Origin: Sphingomonas sp. NFR15
GTDB lineage: Bacteria > Pseudomonadota > Alphaproteobacteria > Sphingomonadales > Sphingomonadaceae
NCBI RefSeq assembly: GCF_900103265.1
Contig: NZ_FMWX01000002.1
Location: 62,001 to 126,000, forward strand
Direction: 5' to 3'
Length of the DNA: 64,000 nucleotides
In this document: positions 50,321 through 62,137 of the stretch, in pieces
Position numbering within the stretch: position 1 is the first letter of the stretch
How the letters are laid out: the number at the start of each line of letters is the position of its first letter
Notes under the pieces: model-generated
Databases searched by the model: none
What the model saw: only the letters and a program-made list of their open reading frames with translations
Told to the model about the DNA's origin: nothing
Made by a program: the position numbers and the translations under genes

Positions 50321-52993
50321 TCATCGATCGGCGGGAGATGCCTTTCCCGTCAGCGGCGTGACCGTGATCCGGTCGATGTTGGGGGCGAATTTCGAGCGCA
50401 GCAGCACGTCCGGCCACACGCGCGAGGCATAGGTCTTGCCGCCCCAATCGGGGTGTTCCTCGCCGGAGAAGCGGATCGTGTTGGCGCCCGCGCGTAGCGT
50501 GACCGGCACGGTCATCTCCCACCAATTGTTGCGGTGGAAGCTGTTCGGGAAGGTCGCCAGCAGCGGCGCCGCTTCGTTGATCGAAATGCGCGCGACGCGC
50601 GCGAGCGGATCGGGATTGTAATGCGTGGCCTTCGACTGCTCGTCGTTGGAGAAGCGCACCGTCAGCGCATAATCGCCGGCGCGATCGACCACGACCGACG
50701 GAAAGGTCAGCGTGTTGGCGTTGCCCGGCGCGCCGCCGATGTCGAACACGCCGCGTCCGCCGCTCGCGAGCGACGCCGTGGCGATCCGTGCGGTGCCGCC
50801 GATCCGGCCGGCCTCCGCCTCGTAGCTGCGCCCCGCCGCGCCGGGCAGTTCGGTCACCCGCAGCCGCCGAAGCCGGGTCGCGCCGGTCACCACCACCTTG
50901 TTGATACCGGCGAAAAGGAATGCGTCGGCGGTCATGCCGCCCGCCATGTCGCGTCCGTTGACGTGCAGAACGGCGGCGCCCGCCGCATCATCCAACGCCA
51001 GCCGCGCGAGCCCGTCGCGCGGAGCATAAACCCAGAAGGTCGCGCGTCCACCCGGCGCCACCGCGATGCTGCCGTCGCCTTGCGAGGCGGATGCACCGTC
51101 CAGCATCGCGTCCTGCGCCTCGTACAGCGCCGCTTGGCGGGCCGGCTGCGCCGATGACAATGTGATCCGATCGACCAGCGCGTTGCCGGTCGTCCGGCGG
51201 CGCCCGTCGAGGCTGCGCGTCGCCAGCGTCAGCACGTGCCGGCCACGCGTCAGCGCGAGCACCGTATCGGCATGATCGAGCACGGACGGCTTGTATCCGA
51301 GCGGCAGCAATATTTCGGTTTCGCTCGCCGCCTTCCCGTCCACACGCAGGAACACATTGGTCGGCCCTTGCCCCGCCGCCTTCGGATCTTTGTTGAAGGT
51401 GCTGGCGAGGATGCGAACGTCGTACCGGCCGTCGCGCGGGACTTCGACCGCGAAGTCGAGTCCGGCATTCGCGCCAGTGGCGAACCCCTCCACCGAATAG
51501 CCGCCAGAGGTGTAGAAGCGATCGACCGCCTGGGGCGAACCCTCGGGGCCGCGCACTTTCAGCCCCGTGCCCATTCGGCGGGCCTGCTCCGCCTCGTAAT
51601 CCTGCCGCCATTCCGCGAGCGGCGCGCTTTCGGCAACGGCCGCGCCGCCGGGCGTGAGCACCAGTTCATAGGCCGCTTCCTCGCGCAGCGCCGGCATGCC
51701 GCCCTCCCCGAAGGCGAGCGTGACCATGCCGTCGCGTACCGGCACGTCGCGCTCGGTCACCAGCGCGGGCGGCGCGGAGTCGCCGATCTGCCCGGTCCAG
51801 CCGATCTCGCGCACGCGGACCCGCGCGGCCGAGCCGAACCACGCCGGCACCTTGTTCAGAACCACCCGAGCCTCGCCCGAGCGGCCACCGAAAAGCAGCC
51901 GCATCTGCCGCCGCGCCGGGTCGAGCGTCGCCAGCCCCTGCAACGTGTAGCTTTGATCGGGGTGCGGCGGGGTGACGGCCAAGGTGTGGCCGCTCATCGT
52001 CGCGTAGCTGTTCAGCAGCCACCATTGGCCGTTGCCGCGGTTGGCCTGCACCGCGGAGTCACTCAGATTGCCGTCGATGTTCCAGTAGGCGATGTCGGCA
52101 TCGATCTTCGAATCCTCGATCGCGGCGATCCATTGGACCATCTGGCCGGGCACCGACGTGTGGTAATTATAGGCATATTCGTTGACGTTGATCGGCAGGT
52201 GCCGCCCCTGCCAGCGCGTGCCGGCGAACAGCCTGTCCTCCCATTCGCGATACCGGCGCACGCTGGTGCGGACGGTGGCTGGATTGCTCAGTTCGTGCCA
52301 GGTCATGACATCGGGCACGGTGCCCTGCCGGATCGCGTGGGTCAGGAATCCTTCGACCTCCGGGAACAACTGGCTGGTGTTCGGCCCGGCGACCCGCGCG
52401 CCGGGCAGCGTCGCGCGGATCAGCCGGACGGCCCGGTCCCATGCGTCGAAGAAGGCGGTCGGGTCTTTCTGCCAGCCGACGCCGTTGCAGCTCTTCGGCC
52501 CGTCGCCGAACATGTTCCCTTCGGGTTCGTTGAAGGGGATGAAGACGATGCGGTCGCGATAGCGGGGTGGCAGGGCGCGCACCTGCTCGACCTGCGAGCG
52601 CAGCTTGTCGAGATACGCCGTCACCGACTGCGCACAGTCGTCACTCTTCCAATTATACGGGAATTCGCGGGTGATGTCGGTCATGTAGATGTAGGTGTCG
52701 CCGCCCGAGGCGTCGGTGAGCAGCGTGGACACTTCCAGCGCGTCGGCGCCGGGATGCTGCGGCCCGTCCTGCGCCTTGGTCGATACGGTGCGAAGGCCGA
52801 TCCCCTCGATCAGATTGGGGTGCGGCAGGCGCGCGTCGTACAGGCCGTAGAGCGTGCCCGACGCACCGCCGTGGAAGGCGCCGGTGTCGCTGCTCAGGTC
52901 GATCTCGATCTGCTCGGCCGGCTGGGCCATCGCGGGCATCGCGCAGGAGCCGAGCAGCGCGGCGAGCAGAAGCCGGGCGGTGATATGGCGCAT
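50321..52993 (-). CDS. Secreted clan GH-A glycosidase with C-terminal accessory domains
   Basis: Exported protein of 890 residues. The signal ends LLGSCAMPAMAQ; a lipobox-like LGSC makes a lipoprotein possible. The TIM-barrel domain (about 30-420) has the clan GH-A acid/base Glu156 in IPFNEPEGN and a strand-7 candidate nucleophile Glu272 in INVNEYAYN; the layout is closest to GH39-type enzymes. Two jelly-roll-like regions with YEAE/YEAQ starts follow (about 495-640 and 650-890), as in CBM6/CBM35 modules. The polypeptide could also start at 53029, where an ATGA overlaps the transporter stop. It is the third gene of the GH31-GPH-glycosidase-TonB operon. The family assignment is tentative. Confidence 0.72.
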   Translation of the reverse strand: MRHITARLLLAALLGSCAMPAMAQPAEQIEIDLSSDTGAFHGGASGTLYGLYDARLPHPNLIEGIGLRTVSTKAQDGPQHPGADALEVSTLLTDASGGDTYIYMTDITREFPYNWKSDDCAQSVTAYLDKLRSQVEQVRALPPRYRDRIVFIPFNEPEGNMFGDGPKSCNGVGWQKDPTAFFDAWDRAVRLIRATLPGARVAGPNTSQLFPEVEGFLTHAIRQGTVPDVMTWHELSNPATVRTSVRRYREWEDRLFAGTRWQGRHLPINVNEYAYNYHTSVPGQMVQWIAAIEDSKIDADIAYWNIDGNLSDSAVQANRGNGQWWLLNSYATMSGHTLAVTPPHPDQSYTLQGLATLDPARRQMRLLFGGRSGEARVVLNKVPAWFGSAARVRVREIGWTGQIGDSAPPALVTERDVPVRDGMVTLAFGEGGMPALREEAAYELVLTPGGAAVAESAPLAEWRQDYEAEQARRMGTGLKVRGPEGSPQAVDRFYTSGGYSVEGFATGANAGLDFAVEVPRDGRYDVRILASTFNKDPKAAGQGPTNVFLRVDGKAASETEILLPLGYKPSVLDHADTVLALTRGRHVLTLATRSLDGRRRTTGNALVDRITLSSAQPARQAALYEAQDAMLDGASASQGDGSIAVAPGGRATFWVYAPRDGLARLALDDAAGAAVLHVNGRDMAGGMTADAFLFAGINKVVVTGATRLRRLRVTELPGAAGRSYEAEAGRIGGTARIATASLASGGRGVFDIGGAPGNANTLTFPSVVVDRAGDYALTVRFSNDEQSKATHYNPDPLARVARISINEAAPLLATFPNSFHRNNWWEMTVPVTLRAGANTIRFSGEEHPDWGGKTYASRVWPDVLLRSKFAPNIDRITVTPLTGKASPADR

Positions 52994-53025
52994 GGTACGG
53001 GGTTCCGCTTGGTCGGATTGAAGGG

Positions 53026-54417
53026 TCATGCGGCGCGCGCCGCCGTCATGCGGTCGATCGTCGCGCGATCGAGGATCAGCCGGCTGGCGGTCAGCGCCAG
53101 CGCGAGGTGCATCACGCCGGGGATCACGGTGGAGAGCAGCCGGATGCCGGTGAGCGACAGCGGCGTCTGGTTGCCCGCCCCCGCCTTGTACGAGACGATC
53201 ACCAGCACGCCGCTGATCAACGCGCCCGCCAGCGCCCAGGCGAGCTTCACGAAGAACTGGTTGAACGCGAAGCTCATTCCCGACGAGCGCGTCCCCAATT
53301 TCCATTCGCCATATTGATCGGCGAGCTGGATCAGCGTGAAGTGCAGCGGCAGCGTGCAGCCCAGCGCGATGCAGCACAGCGCCACCAGCACCAGCCACAG
53401 CATCGGATAGCCGCCGGGCACGAAGAAGGCGGCGAAGTGGCCGGCGACCAGCAGCAGATTCACCCAGACGTACACGGTTCTCACGTCGAACCGTCGGGTG
53501 AAAAGCTGCACCAGGACCGAGCCCAGGAATCCGCCCGCCGTCGCCGTGCCGAAGAACAGCGCCTGATAGGTGGAATCGCCGTTCAGCACATAGGTGATGA
53601 AATACAGCGCCGCGCCGCCTTTGGTGTTGAAGATTCCGATCAGAAGCAGCGTCATGACGAAGGTCAGGCGGAGCTGGTCGTTCTTCAGCGTGTTGGCGAT
53701 CGCGATCCGCAGCGGCGGTTCCGCCGCGCCGGTTTCCGGCACCCGCTCGCGCACGAACAGGAAACAGATCACGAACATCGCCACCGCCGCCACGCTGAGG
53801 ATCGCAACGCCGTCGCAATACCCGCGCGCGACATCCGCTCCGCCCAGATGCCGCACCATGATCGGCAGCCCGACCGAGACGGTGAACGAGGCGATCGCGA
53901 CCATCGCGAAGCGAACCGACTGGCACGACACGCCTTCCCGCGCGCTGTCGGTCATGCGCGTGATGAGCGCGCAATAGGGTACGTTGTTCAGCGAGTAGGA
54001 GAGCGCCAGCAGAAAATAGGTCGCCGCCGCATAGGCGACCTTGCCGTCATACCCGAGGTCGGGCGACTGGAAGGTCAGGAAACAGCTCAGCCCGACCGGT
54101 ATCGCGGTCCACAGCAGATACGGCCGGAACTTGCCCCAGCGGGTGCGGGTGCGATCGGCCATGATCCCGATCAGCGGGTCGGATACCGCGTCGAACACGC
54201 GCAGCGACAGGAACAGGATGCCAACGATGCCGGGCGCGAGCCCGAACACGTCGGTGTAATAGAAGGTCAGGAAATTGGCGATCAGTCCGGTGATGACCGT
54301 GCCGCCCGCGTCGCCGAAGCCATAGCAGATCTTCTCGAAGAACGGCACGCCGCGCGCCGGAGCCCCGGCACGCGGCACGATGCCGCCCGTATCGCCATGT
54401 TGCGCTATCGCCGTCAT
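53026..54417 (-). CDS. GPH-family sugar:cation symporter (MelB-like)
   Basis: Inner-membrane symporter of 463 residues with about 12 helices. The cation-site region near the N-terminus is CYGFGDAGGTVITGLIANFLTFYYTD and the family signature RVFDAVSDPLIGIMADRTRTRWGKFRPYLLW (cited by position, about residues 68-98), a MelB/GPH hallmark. The C-terminal half contains LADQYGEWKLGTRSSG, typical of glycoside-pentoside-hexuronide transporters. The long upstream frame is not used; the ATG at 54417 has GGAGAGGAGGA before it. It lies 47 bases after the GH31 gene and imports the oligosaccharide or sugar produced outside or in the periplasm. Confidence 0.92.
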   Translation of the reverse strand: MTAIAQHGDTGGIVPRAGAPARGVPFFEKICYGFGDAGGTVITGLIANFLTFYYTDVFGLAPGIVGILFLSLRVFDAVSDPLIGIMADRTRTRWGKFRPYLLWTAIPVGLSCFLTFQSPDLGYDGKVAYAAATYFLLALSYSLNNVPYCALITRMTDSAREGVSCQSVRFAMVAIASFTVSVGLPIMVRHLGGADVARGYCDGVAILSVAAVAMFVICFLFVRERVPETGAAEPPLRIAIANTLKNDQLRLTFVMTLLLIGIFNTKGGAALYFITYVLNGDSTYQALFFGTATAGGFLGSVLVQLFTRRFDVRTVYVWVNLLLVAGHFAAFFVPGGYPMLWLVLVALCCIALGCTLPLHFTLIQLADQYGEWKLGTRSSGMSFAFNQFFVKLAWALAGALISGVLVIVSYKAGAGNQTPLSLTGIRLLSTVIPGVMHLALALTASRLILDRATIDRMTAARAA

Positions 54418-54464
54418 CGCCGTCCTCCTCTCCGTCCGCCGCTTTGCGCGTGCTGTCGATCGTG

Positions 54465-56507
54465 TCAGTCGTTGGTGAATGCCGCCGCCGCCACCGTGCT
54501 GGGGCGCACGAACACGGGAATGCGGTCGATCGGCGCCGTGGCGCGCACCATCGCGCCCCCGGAGACGGCCGCGCCAGTCCAGGCGTCCACCCATGCGCCC
54601 GCCGGCAGCCAGACGTCGCGCGCGGTGACGCCGGCCGCCAGGATCGGCGCGACGAGCAGATCGGGGCCGAACATATATTGGTCGTCGATCGCCCAGCAGC
54701 GCGCGTCATCGGGGAAATCGTAAAACATCGGCCGCATCAGCGGGTCGCCATGCTCGTGCGCCGCCGTCATCAGCGACGCGACATAAGGACGTAGCCTCTC
54801 CCGCACGTCCGCGTAGCGGCGCAGGATCGCGTACACCGGCTCGCCGAAGCTCCAGAGCTCATTGCCCGCGCCCGTGTCGCACTGCGCGACACCGTCGCGG
54901 AACGGCTCGGCCGGCGGGGTGATCGGGTCGCGGTGGCCGTGCATCCGCAGCACGGGCGAAAATACCGCCCATTGGAACCAGCGCACCATCAATTCGTGAA
55001 AGGCCGGATCATCGACATGGCCACCGTGGAACCCGCCGATGTCGGTCGTCCACCAGGGGATACCCGCCATGCCCATGTTCAGCCCCGCGCTGAGCTGGTT
55101 GCGCATGGCCTCGAACGAGCTGTGGATGTCGCCGGACCAGACCAGCGCGCCGTGGCGCTGGCTCCCCGCCCAGGCGCAGCGCACGAGGGTGACGATCTCC
55201 GTCTCACCCTCCGCGCGCAGCCCGTCGTGAACCGCCTGCGCATAATGGAAGGGATAAGCGTTGCCGACCGCGAGCACCTCGCCGGCGTGATAGCGATAGC
55301 TGTCATAATCGTAAGCGCCGTATTCGGGTTCCGCCTCGTCGAGCCAGAAGAGCTTGACGCCCTGGTCGCGATAATTGCGCTTCAGCCGATCCCACAGGAA
55401 TGCACGCGCGCCGGGGTGGGTCGTATCGATGAAGCGCGTGTTGCCGAGGAAATCCTGCTGGATGTCGAGCCCGCGGCTCGCGCGGACCAGATACCCCTTC
55501 TCGATCATTTCCGCATGATTCTCCGAACGCGCATCGACCGTCGGCCAGACCGACACGAGCAATTCGGTGCCCATCGCCTTCAACTCGGCGGTCATCGCGG
55601 CGGGGTCAGGCCATTCGCGCGGAGCGAACCGCCAGTCGCCCTGCACCGGCCAGTGGAAGAAATCCGCGACGATCACCGCCAGCGGGATACCGCGCTGGTG
55701 ATAGTCGCGCGCGACCGCCAGCAATTCCTCCTGGGTCCGGTAGCGCAGCTTGCTCTGCCACAGGCCAAGCGCGAAATCGGGCATCTTCGGCGCGGTGCCG
55801 GTAACGCCCGCATAATTGCGCACGATCGCGGCGGGCGTTGCGCCGGCCGTGATCCAGTAATCGATCTCGCGCGCGGCATATGCGGTCCAGCAGGCGCCGT
55901 TGGCGGCGAAGCAGACCTCGCCGACCGCGGGGTTGTTCCACAAAAAGCCATAGCCCTCGCTGGAAACGACGAACGGCACGCTGGCCTGCGAGTTGCGCTG
56001 CGCCAATTCGAGCACGCAGCCGGCGAGATCGAGGTTGGGTTGCTGATATTGGCCCATGCCGAACAAGCGCTCGCCCGGCTTGGCCTCGAAACGGACGGTG
56101 ATGCGCGCGGCGTCGCCGCGCAACGGCTTGAACTCGCGGCCCGCGATGCCGAGTGCGCTGATCGTGCGGACCTCTTCGGTGCCGATCGTCCAGAATTTGG
56201 TCGCCGTGTCACGCTGCCGCCACTTCTCCTCCAACAGCAACCGCCCGTCCGCGTCCAGAAAGCGCACGCGCCCCTGCAGATCGACCTCGGCGGCGATCCG
56301 GCCGTTCACGATACGGGCGACGGCCCCGTCGCGGCTGACCACCGGCTCGCACGCGGCTACCTCGATCAGCGCACCGGGGACGGCGTCGCGCGGGGCGCTC
56401 GCGGCGGCGCGCACGCGCAAGCCATCGCGCCCATAGGCTTCGATCCTCAACCAGTCGCCATTGTACGACCAGCCGATCGCGCGTGTTTCCAGAACGAGCG
56501 TATCCAA
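54465..56507 (-). CDS. GH31 glycosidase, cytoplasmic type, first gene of the operon
   Basis: Glycoside hydrolase family 31 protein of 680 residues without a signal peptide, so probably cytoplasmic, unlike the GH31 enzyme at 31407. The N-terminal domain has ERLFGMGQYQQPNLDLAG; the nucleophile is Asp390 in LFWLDEAEPEYG; the acid/base is about Asp460 in LVWSGDIHSSF; and GIPWWTTDIGGFHGG is the conserved C-terminal loop of the barrel. The WLDEAEPE version differs from the WxDMNEP of alpha-glucosidases and occurs in GH31 subgroups with other specificities such as alpha-xylosidase or alpha-galactosidase-like. An exact specificity cannot be given. It starts 33 bases from a 16-base operator. Confidence 0.85.
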   Translation of the reverse strand: MDTLVLETRAIGWSYNGDWLRIEAYGRDGLRVRAAASAPRDAVPGALIEVAACEPVVSRDGAVARIVNGRIAAEVDLQGRVRFLDADGRLLLEEKWRQRDTATKFWTIGTEEVRTISALGIAGREFKPLRGDAARITVRFEAKPGERLFGMGQYQQPNLDLAGCVLELAQRNSQASVPFVVSSEGYGFLWNNPAVGEVCFAANGACWTAYAAREIDYWITAGATPAAIVRNYAGVTGTAPKMPDFALGLWQSKLRYRTQEELLAVARDYHQRGIPLAVIVADFFHWPVQGDWRFAPREWPDPAAMTAELKAMGTELLVSVWPTVDARSENHAEMIEKGYLVRASRGLDIQQDFLGNTRFIDTTHPGARAFLWDRLKRNYRDQGVKLFWLDEAEPEYGAYDYDSYRYHAGEVLAVGNAYPFHYAQAVHDGLRAEGETEIVTLVRCAWAGSQRHGALVWSGDIHSSFEAMRNQLSAGLNMGMAGIPWWTTDIGGFHGGHVDDPAFHELMVRWFQWAVFSPVLRMHGHRDPITPPAEPFRDGVAQCDTGAGNELWSFGEPVYAILRRYADVRERLRPYVASLMTAAHEHGDPLMRPMFYDFPDDARCWAIDDQYMFGPDLLVAPILAAGVTARDVWLPAGAWVDAWTGAAVSGGAMVRATAPIDRIPVFVRPSTVAAAAFTND

Positions 56508-56539
56508 GCAACCATCCTCTCGCCAGTCGTCATATGCGA

Positions 56540-56555
56540 CCGTAAACGTTTCCGG
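56540..56555. promoter_or_regulatory. LacI-type operator CCGTAAACGTTTCCGG (copy 1)
   Basis: This 16-base near-palindrome, with central AAACGTTT and arms CCG and CGG, lies in the 119-base gap between the GH31 gene (leftward) and the LacI gene (rightward). An identical 16-mer occurs at 61106. LacI-family operators typically have a central CG with symmetric A/T arms, so this is very probably the site of the LacI protein at 56627. Confidence 0.75.
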
Positions 56556-56626
56556 GCTTTCTTCGCGTGATCTCGCGATCTTGTCAATCCGCTTGCCTAA
56601 TCAGGCCCGGATTGGGATCAGGCCGT

Positions 56627-57658
56627 ATGGACATTCGCGCGCTTGCCAGCCACCTGGAGCTTTCGATCGGCACGGTTTCGCGTGCGCTGAACGACCGTAA
56701 GGACGTCAGCCCCGCCACCCGCCAGCGCGTGCTCGAAGCCGCAGCCCGACTCGGGTACACCCCGAATCAGTCGGGGCGCACGCTGCGCAGCGGGCGCACC
56801 GGCACGATCGGCTTCATGCTCACGCTGGAACATGACAGCGCGGTCCACGGCGAACCCTTCTTCATGGCGCTGTGGGAAGGCGTGCAAAGCGCCTTGACCG
56901 AGCACGGACTGGATCTGGTCATATTGCTCGCGCGCAAAGGCGAGGATGGCCTCACTTTCCTGCGCCGTCACGTCGCGCGCGGCACTGTCGATGCGTGGTT
57001 GCTCTCCGCCACCCAATATCAGGACGACCGGATCGATTTCCTGCTGAACCAGAAGATCCCGTTCGTCGCGCTGGGCCGGTCGGCGATGGCGGCGCCGTTC
57101 GCCTGGATAGATCTCGATTTCGAAAACGTGATCGCGGAGGCGATCGCGCTGTTCGCCGCCGCCGGTCATCGCCGCATCGGCCTCGTCGCGCCACCGGCCG
57201 CGATCAACAACAGCCACATCATCGTCGACTGCTACCGGACCGCGCTTGCCGTCGCCGGCATCCCGTTCGATCCCGCGTTGGTCCACAATGGCGACACGGA
57301 CGAGAATGACGGCGAATCGACCGCGCACCACCTGATGATGCTGGCGGATCGGCCCTCCGCGCTGCTGCTCATGGGCGAGACCGCGCCGGTGGGGGCATAT
57401 CGCGCGTTGCGCGGTCTCGGCCTAGAACCCGGCCGAGACATCGCGCTGATCGGCCTGCGCGACAACCCCGCCTGCCGCGCATTGTCGCCGGACCTCACCT
57501 GCTTCACGCTCGCGCTCGACGAGCTCGGACTGGCGCTCGCCAACGCGCTGGTGGGAACGCTGGCCGCGCACGACACCAAGGACGCGGCGCTGCTGCAAAT
57601 GCGGTGGCCGATGACGCTTCGCCTCGGCACCAGTCACCACATTCAAAACTTGCCCTGA
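56627..57658 (+). CDS. LacI-family repressor of the second glycan locus
   Basis: LacI-type regulator of 343 residues. The HTH is DIRALASHLELSIGTVSRALND (cited as residues 2-23) with hinge VSPATRQRVLEAAARLGYTPNQSGRTLRSG. The effector domain has FMALWEGVQSALTEHG and ALLLMGETAPVGAYRALRGLG, ending IALIGLRDNPACRA. The start is the ATG at 56627; the frame begins earlier but the family start is clear. It is divergent from the GH31-led operon across operator copy 1 and convergent with the beta-galactosidase gene, whose promoter carries copy 2. It probably senses a galactose- or hexosamine-related product. Confidence 0.93.
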   Translation: MDIRALASHLELSIGTVSRALNDRKDVSPATRQRVLEAAARLGYTPNQSGRTLRSGRTGTIGFMLTLEHDSAVHGEPFFMALWEGVQSALTEHGLDLVILLARKGEDGLTFLRRHVARGTVDAWLLSATQYQDDRIDFLLNQKIPFVALGRSAMAAPFAWIDLDFENVIAEAIALFAAAGHRRIGLVAPPAAINNSHIIVDCYRTALAVAGIPFDPALVHNGDTDENDGESTAHHLMMLADRPSALLLMGETAPVGAYRALRGLGLEPGRDIALIGLRDNPACRALSPDLTCFTLALDELGLALANALVGTLAAHDTKDAALLQMRWPMTLRLGTSHHIQNLP

Positions 57659-57687
57659 GCGCCGGGCGGGGCGCCCCGCCCGGCGCT

Positions 57688-57688
<1 letters not shown>
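57657..57688. terminator. 32-base perfect palindrome spanning two convergent stop codons
   Basis: Bases 57657-57688 form a perfect 32-base palindrome (arms of 15 bases: GAGCGCCGGGCGGGG and its reverse complement), nearly all G/C. The LacI TGA overlaps its left end and the beta-galactosidase stop its right end. It must form a very stable hairpin in either transcript. No T-tract follows on either side, so it is a barrier-type, not a canonical, terminator. Confidence 0.7.
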
Positions 57689-60924
<3,236 letters not shown>

Positions 60925-61105
60925 CTACCGCAAACGACTCGCGGTCGGCCGTTGCCGCCACGCGTAGCGCTCGCGCTGATACGCGCGATACTGTTGCCGC
61001 GACATGGCTGCCCGTCGAGGCGGAACAGCCAGTCTACGTGTCTTTTCACATGCCGCGCGCGCTTGAGGCGCCACGAATGCTCCGAACACAGTGCCACGAG
61101 CTTGG

Positions 61106-61121
61106 CCGTAAACGTTTCCGG
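61106..61121. promoter_or_regulatory. LacI-type operator CCGTAAACGTTTCCGG (copy 2)
   Basis: Identical in all 16 bases to the site at 56540, lying 191 bases upstream of the beta-galactosidase start and 84 bases from the end of the kinase gene, in a 289-base gap (60916-61204) that otherwise shows no gene. It links the beta-galactosidase to the LacI protein at 56627, and could also affect read-through from the upstream sugar-kinase operon. Confidence 0.72.
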
Positions 61122-61204
61122 ACGCAAGCCAGTTATGAGGAAGGGTTATCGCGGGACATATAATGTTACAGCGGCCGCGACGATGCTGGCCGGCCATGTC
61201 CCGC

Positions 61205-62137
61205 TCAGGCCGCGTTGCGCTCCAGCAACGCCGCATACAGCGCCGCGCCGACGCCCGGTTCGTGTCGGGGCGTGACCAATTCATATCGCCCGCGCTGCTC
61301 CAGACCGCGCAGGAACGGCTCGCGCACCTCCGCCAATTTGGTGAGCACCCCGCCCGACCACGATAGCGAAACCGTCTCGTCGGCCAGGAACCCCAATTTG
61401 CCCCGCAGCGCGTGCGCGATCTCGACCAGTTCGACCGCGGCGCGCTCGAGGATCGCTGCCGCCTCGATGTCCCCGTCCGCCGCCGCGCGCGATACGATCG
61501 GCGCCAGCGCGGCGATCTCATCGCGCGCCAGACCGCGCTCACCCATCACCCGCGCGCAGATGTCGAGATCGGCGCCGAGGTCGAACGCCTCGACGAACGC
61601 GCGCCGCAGCGGGCCTTCGGCCACGCGCCCGTCGCTCATGCGTGTGAAGAGGTTGAGCCCCTGGATCGCGATCCAATAGGCCGAACCTTCGTCGCTGAAA
61701 ATCTCGCCCCAGCCGCCGGCGCGTGCCTTCCGGCCTTGCCGCTCGCCATAAGCGATCGAACCGGTGCCGGCGACGAGATTGATCCCATCCGCACAGGCCA
61801 GCGACCCGGCCCAGCCGCACACCATGTCGTTGTCGCACGCATAGCGGTCATGGCCCAGCAGTTGCCCGCATGCGGCGCGAAGCAGCGGATCGACGACCGC
61901 ATCTTCGCCGAACGCCGGCAAACCGAAGAACACATATCCGAACTGTTCCCGTGAGACGGACAGTTGGGCGCAGATCGCGTCGATGCCCTTGGCCAGCCGC
62001 GCGACGGCTTCGTCCAGCCCGACCTGAAGATGATAGGTCGTGCCCGTCAACGCGCGCGCCCTCACCGCGCCGGTCTGATCGATGCAGACGAACTCGGTCT
62101 TCGTGCCGCCGCCATCGATGCCGAGGTACAAGGTCAT
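61205..62137 (-). CDS. agaK: BadF/BadG-family sugar kinase (AgaK-like N-acetylhexosamine kinase)
   Basis: Kinase of 310 residues in the BadF/BadG/BcrA/BcrD ATPase family, in the N-acetylglucosamine/N-acetylgalactosamine kinase group. The phosphate-1 loop is LGIDGGGTKTEFVC at the N-terminus; NLVAGTGSIAYG and GGWGEIFSDEGSAYWIA are the family phosphate-2 and sugar-loop blocks. The ATG at 62137 overlaps the preceding SIS gene stop by four bases, and the longer frame to 62233 is not needed. With the neighbouring AgaS and AgaZ homologues it is best read as AgaK, phosphorylating N-acetylgalactosamine; GlcNAc is possible. Confidence 0.82.
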   Translation of the reverse strand: MTLYLGIDGGGTKTEFVCIDQTGAVRARALTGTTYHLQVGLDEAVARLAKGIDAICAQLSVSREQFGYVFFGLPAFGEDAVVDPLLRAACGQLLGHDRYACDNDMVCGWAGSLACADGINLVAGTGSIAYGERQGRKARAGGWGEIFSDEGSAYWIAIQGLNLFTRMSDGRVAEGPLRRAFVEAFDLGADLDICARVMGERGLARDEIAALAPIVSRAAADGDIEAAAILERAAVELVEIAHALRGKLGFLADETVSLSWSGGVLTKLAEVREPFLRGLEQRGRYELVTPRHEPGVGAALYAALLERNAA

